Shown piece by piece: positions 62,776-64,000 of a DNA stretch of 64,000 nt; positions within the stretch are counted from its first letter, which is position 1; each line of letters starts with the position of its first letter. Origin of the DNA: Certhia americana (Eukaryota; Chordata; Aves; Passeriformes; Certhiidae); assembly GCA_018697195.1 (NCBI GenBank), contig CM031864.1, forward strand, positions 16,256,263 to 16,320,262, read 5' to 3'. Below the pieces are notes generated by a model. That model had not been told where the DNA came from. It searched no databases and was given only the letters and a program-made list of their open reading frames with translations. The position numbers and the translations under genes were made by a program.

Positions 62776-63696
62776 TAGCTGTGGTCAAGTGCCTAAGGAC
62801 ACCATAAAAAGGTACAAGTAACCTAATTAATCTGTTTTGAAGAGACATTATAATGGGGCTGAAAACTCAGCAGTAAGACTGCCTGCAAATAATACTCAGC
62901 TAGGACAGATTAGCTTTAAATAATTTTGAATGACTCTTTTCTTCTTCAGGAGGAAAGAATGTCACGTTTAGGTGCAAATATCCTGAAGTAGTCAATAGCA
63001 GTTTAGAAATGAAAATGTATGTACAGCTGCTTGAGACTTCTTAGGTCCCTACAAATGCTTTCACAATTGGACGATTTAGAGGAGCACTTCTGGGTTTTTT
63101 TCCATTTGTAGATGTATATTACTCTTTAAACAGCCCTCTGTTCAAACCTTGTATTAGCAAAATATGCATCCTGTTCTCAGTGGAACATAACAGTCCTTAA
63201 AACACCTTTTGGTAGGTGCATGGGTGGAGTTTTTGGTTTTGTTTTGCGGTGGGTTTTTTTTCCATTTTTTGAATTCTTAGTCTTCCTGTTAACACAGGAA
63301 CTTGTATATGTTGTAGACTTGTATACATTTGACTGAATTTTCTTGCTCAGAGCAGCTGAGGTCTTTTTAGGACCCAGATCTGTTACTTTAACTCAAGATA
63401 AATTAGTAGTGATGGCTAGTAGAAAAGTACTTAGTTACACTATATGTAATATCTCTTCTGGAACAGTTTCATACATTATGAAGGTCATTCATAACAATGT
63501 TACCTAAAATCTGCAGTAGAATAACTATTCCTTTATATTGGGAAACAGTGGTTTGAGGATTTCATGTTGGGATTAAGAATTTCTTCATCGGTACCTCGGT
63601 GAGAGACTAAGACCTTTATATAGATTCAGAGTAAAAAAGTCTTATATGTTTTTATGTGTTCTGTATGTATTTTGTGTAGTGGAGGGTTCAGTCTGC
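62776..63696 (+). other. Probable intron, continued
   Basis: Nothing recognised other than T-rich tracts (for example 63,248-63,268). Confidence 0.5.
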
Positions 63697-63775
63697 TTTT
63701 TTTTTATTCCTTTTTGTTTTTTGGGGGGGGTTTGTTTTGTTTTGTGTTTTGTTTGGGATTTTTTTTTTTGCTTTT
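63697..63775. repeat. T/G-rich low-complexity tract
   Basis: T runs of 9-11 bases, a run of eight Gs and TTTTG/GTTTT words alternate; C and A are nearly absent from 63,711 to 63,758. It is similar in composition to the tract at 15.3 kb. Confidence 0.85.
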
Positions 63776-64000
63776 GCTAGAAGTCACTTGTACAACTGGA
63801 ACAAATTGGTAGGTGGTAGGCTTTTTGTTTGGTTGTTTTTTTTGCTACATGGGTCCAGTAAGTGAACAGACTGAGCTGAAGCATCTCTCATGAGACCACA
63901 CTGTAGCATGGGCAAAGCATTTGGTACTTTGCATATGGTACTTTGAAGCTTTAATTTTTAATGCCTGGCCTGCAGTTACTGGCACAAGCAAAAGAGTATC

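Noticed and set aside
1..64000. tRNA, rRNA or snRNA genes
   Set aside because: No cloverleaf with A/B boxes or conserved RNA core was recognised by eye; a tRNAscan-SE or Rfam search would settle this.

Overview
The window looks like vertebrate nuclear DNA, most likely from a bird and probably a passerine. The evidence is long AT-rich stretches with no open frame beyond chance length, sharply bounded CpG islands, a GT-AG-type first coding exon, avian-looking solo retroviral LTRs with exact target-site duplications, weak copies that resemble the ancient amniote MIR SINE, and many G/T tracts of the kind common in songbird genomes. No Alu-, B1- or B2-like young SINE was seen. The species call is inference; I could not search any database.

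Layout: 1-560 is a CpG island. Its AT-rich left flank carries homeodomain/octamer-like motifs, and its core is a (CCCCTG)n hexamer array broken by a 10-N assembly gap. From about 560 to 57,400 I can support no protein-coding exon. This interval holds microsatellites, several inverted repeats (one is a fully paired 20-bp hairpin at 20,319-20,368), MIR-like fragments, a 27-bp GC-rich minisatellite at 26.6 kb, an octamer/GATA/TATA cluster at 31.7 kb, a 561-bp ERVL-type solo LTR (42,164-42,724, 5-bp duplication), a CpG-retaining candidate conserved element at 50.1-50.3 kb, and a 333-bp solo LTR (55,594-55,926, 6-bp duplication).

From 57.4 to 58.9 kb a G-rich minisatellite runs directly into a strong CpG island. 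Inside the island is the one coding feature I support: a first exon on the + strand with ATG at 58,385. It encodes 15 residues (MASNAAEREILFELQ) and ends at a consensus donor, CAG|GTAAGC, at 58,429/58,430. Everything to the right (58,430-64,000) reads as its first intron. I do not recognise the gene from these 15 residues.

The long open frames in the two GC-rich islands are translations of repeats and CpG-rich DNA on both strands, and are not annotated as genes. The most interesting items are the two cleanly dated retroviral insertions, the miRNA-like hairpin, the hexamer array whose unit differs by one base from the GGGGCC repeat, the minisatellite/promoter junction, and the candidate regulatory element at 50 kb.
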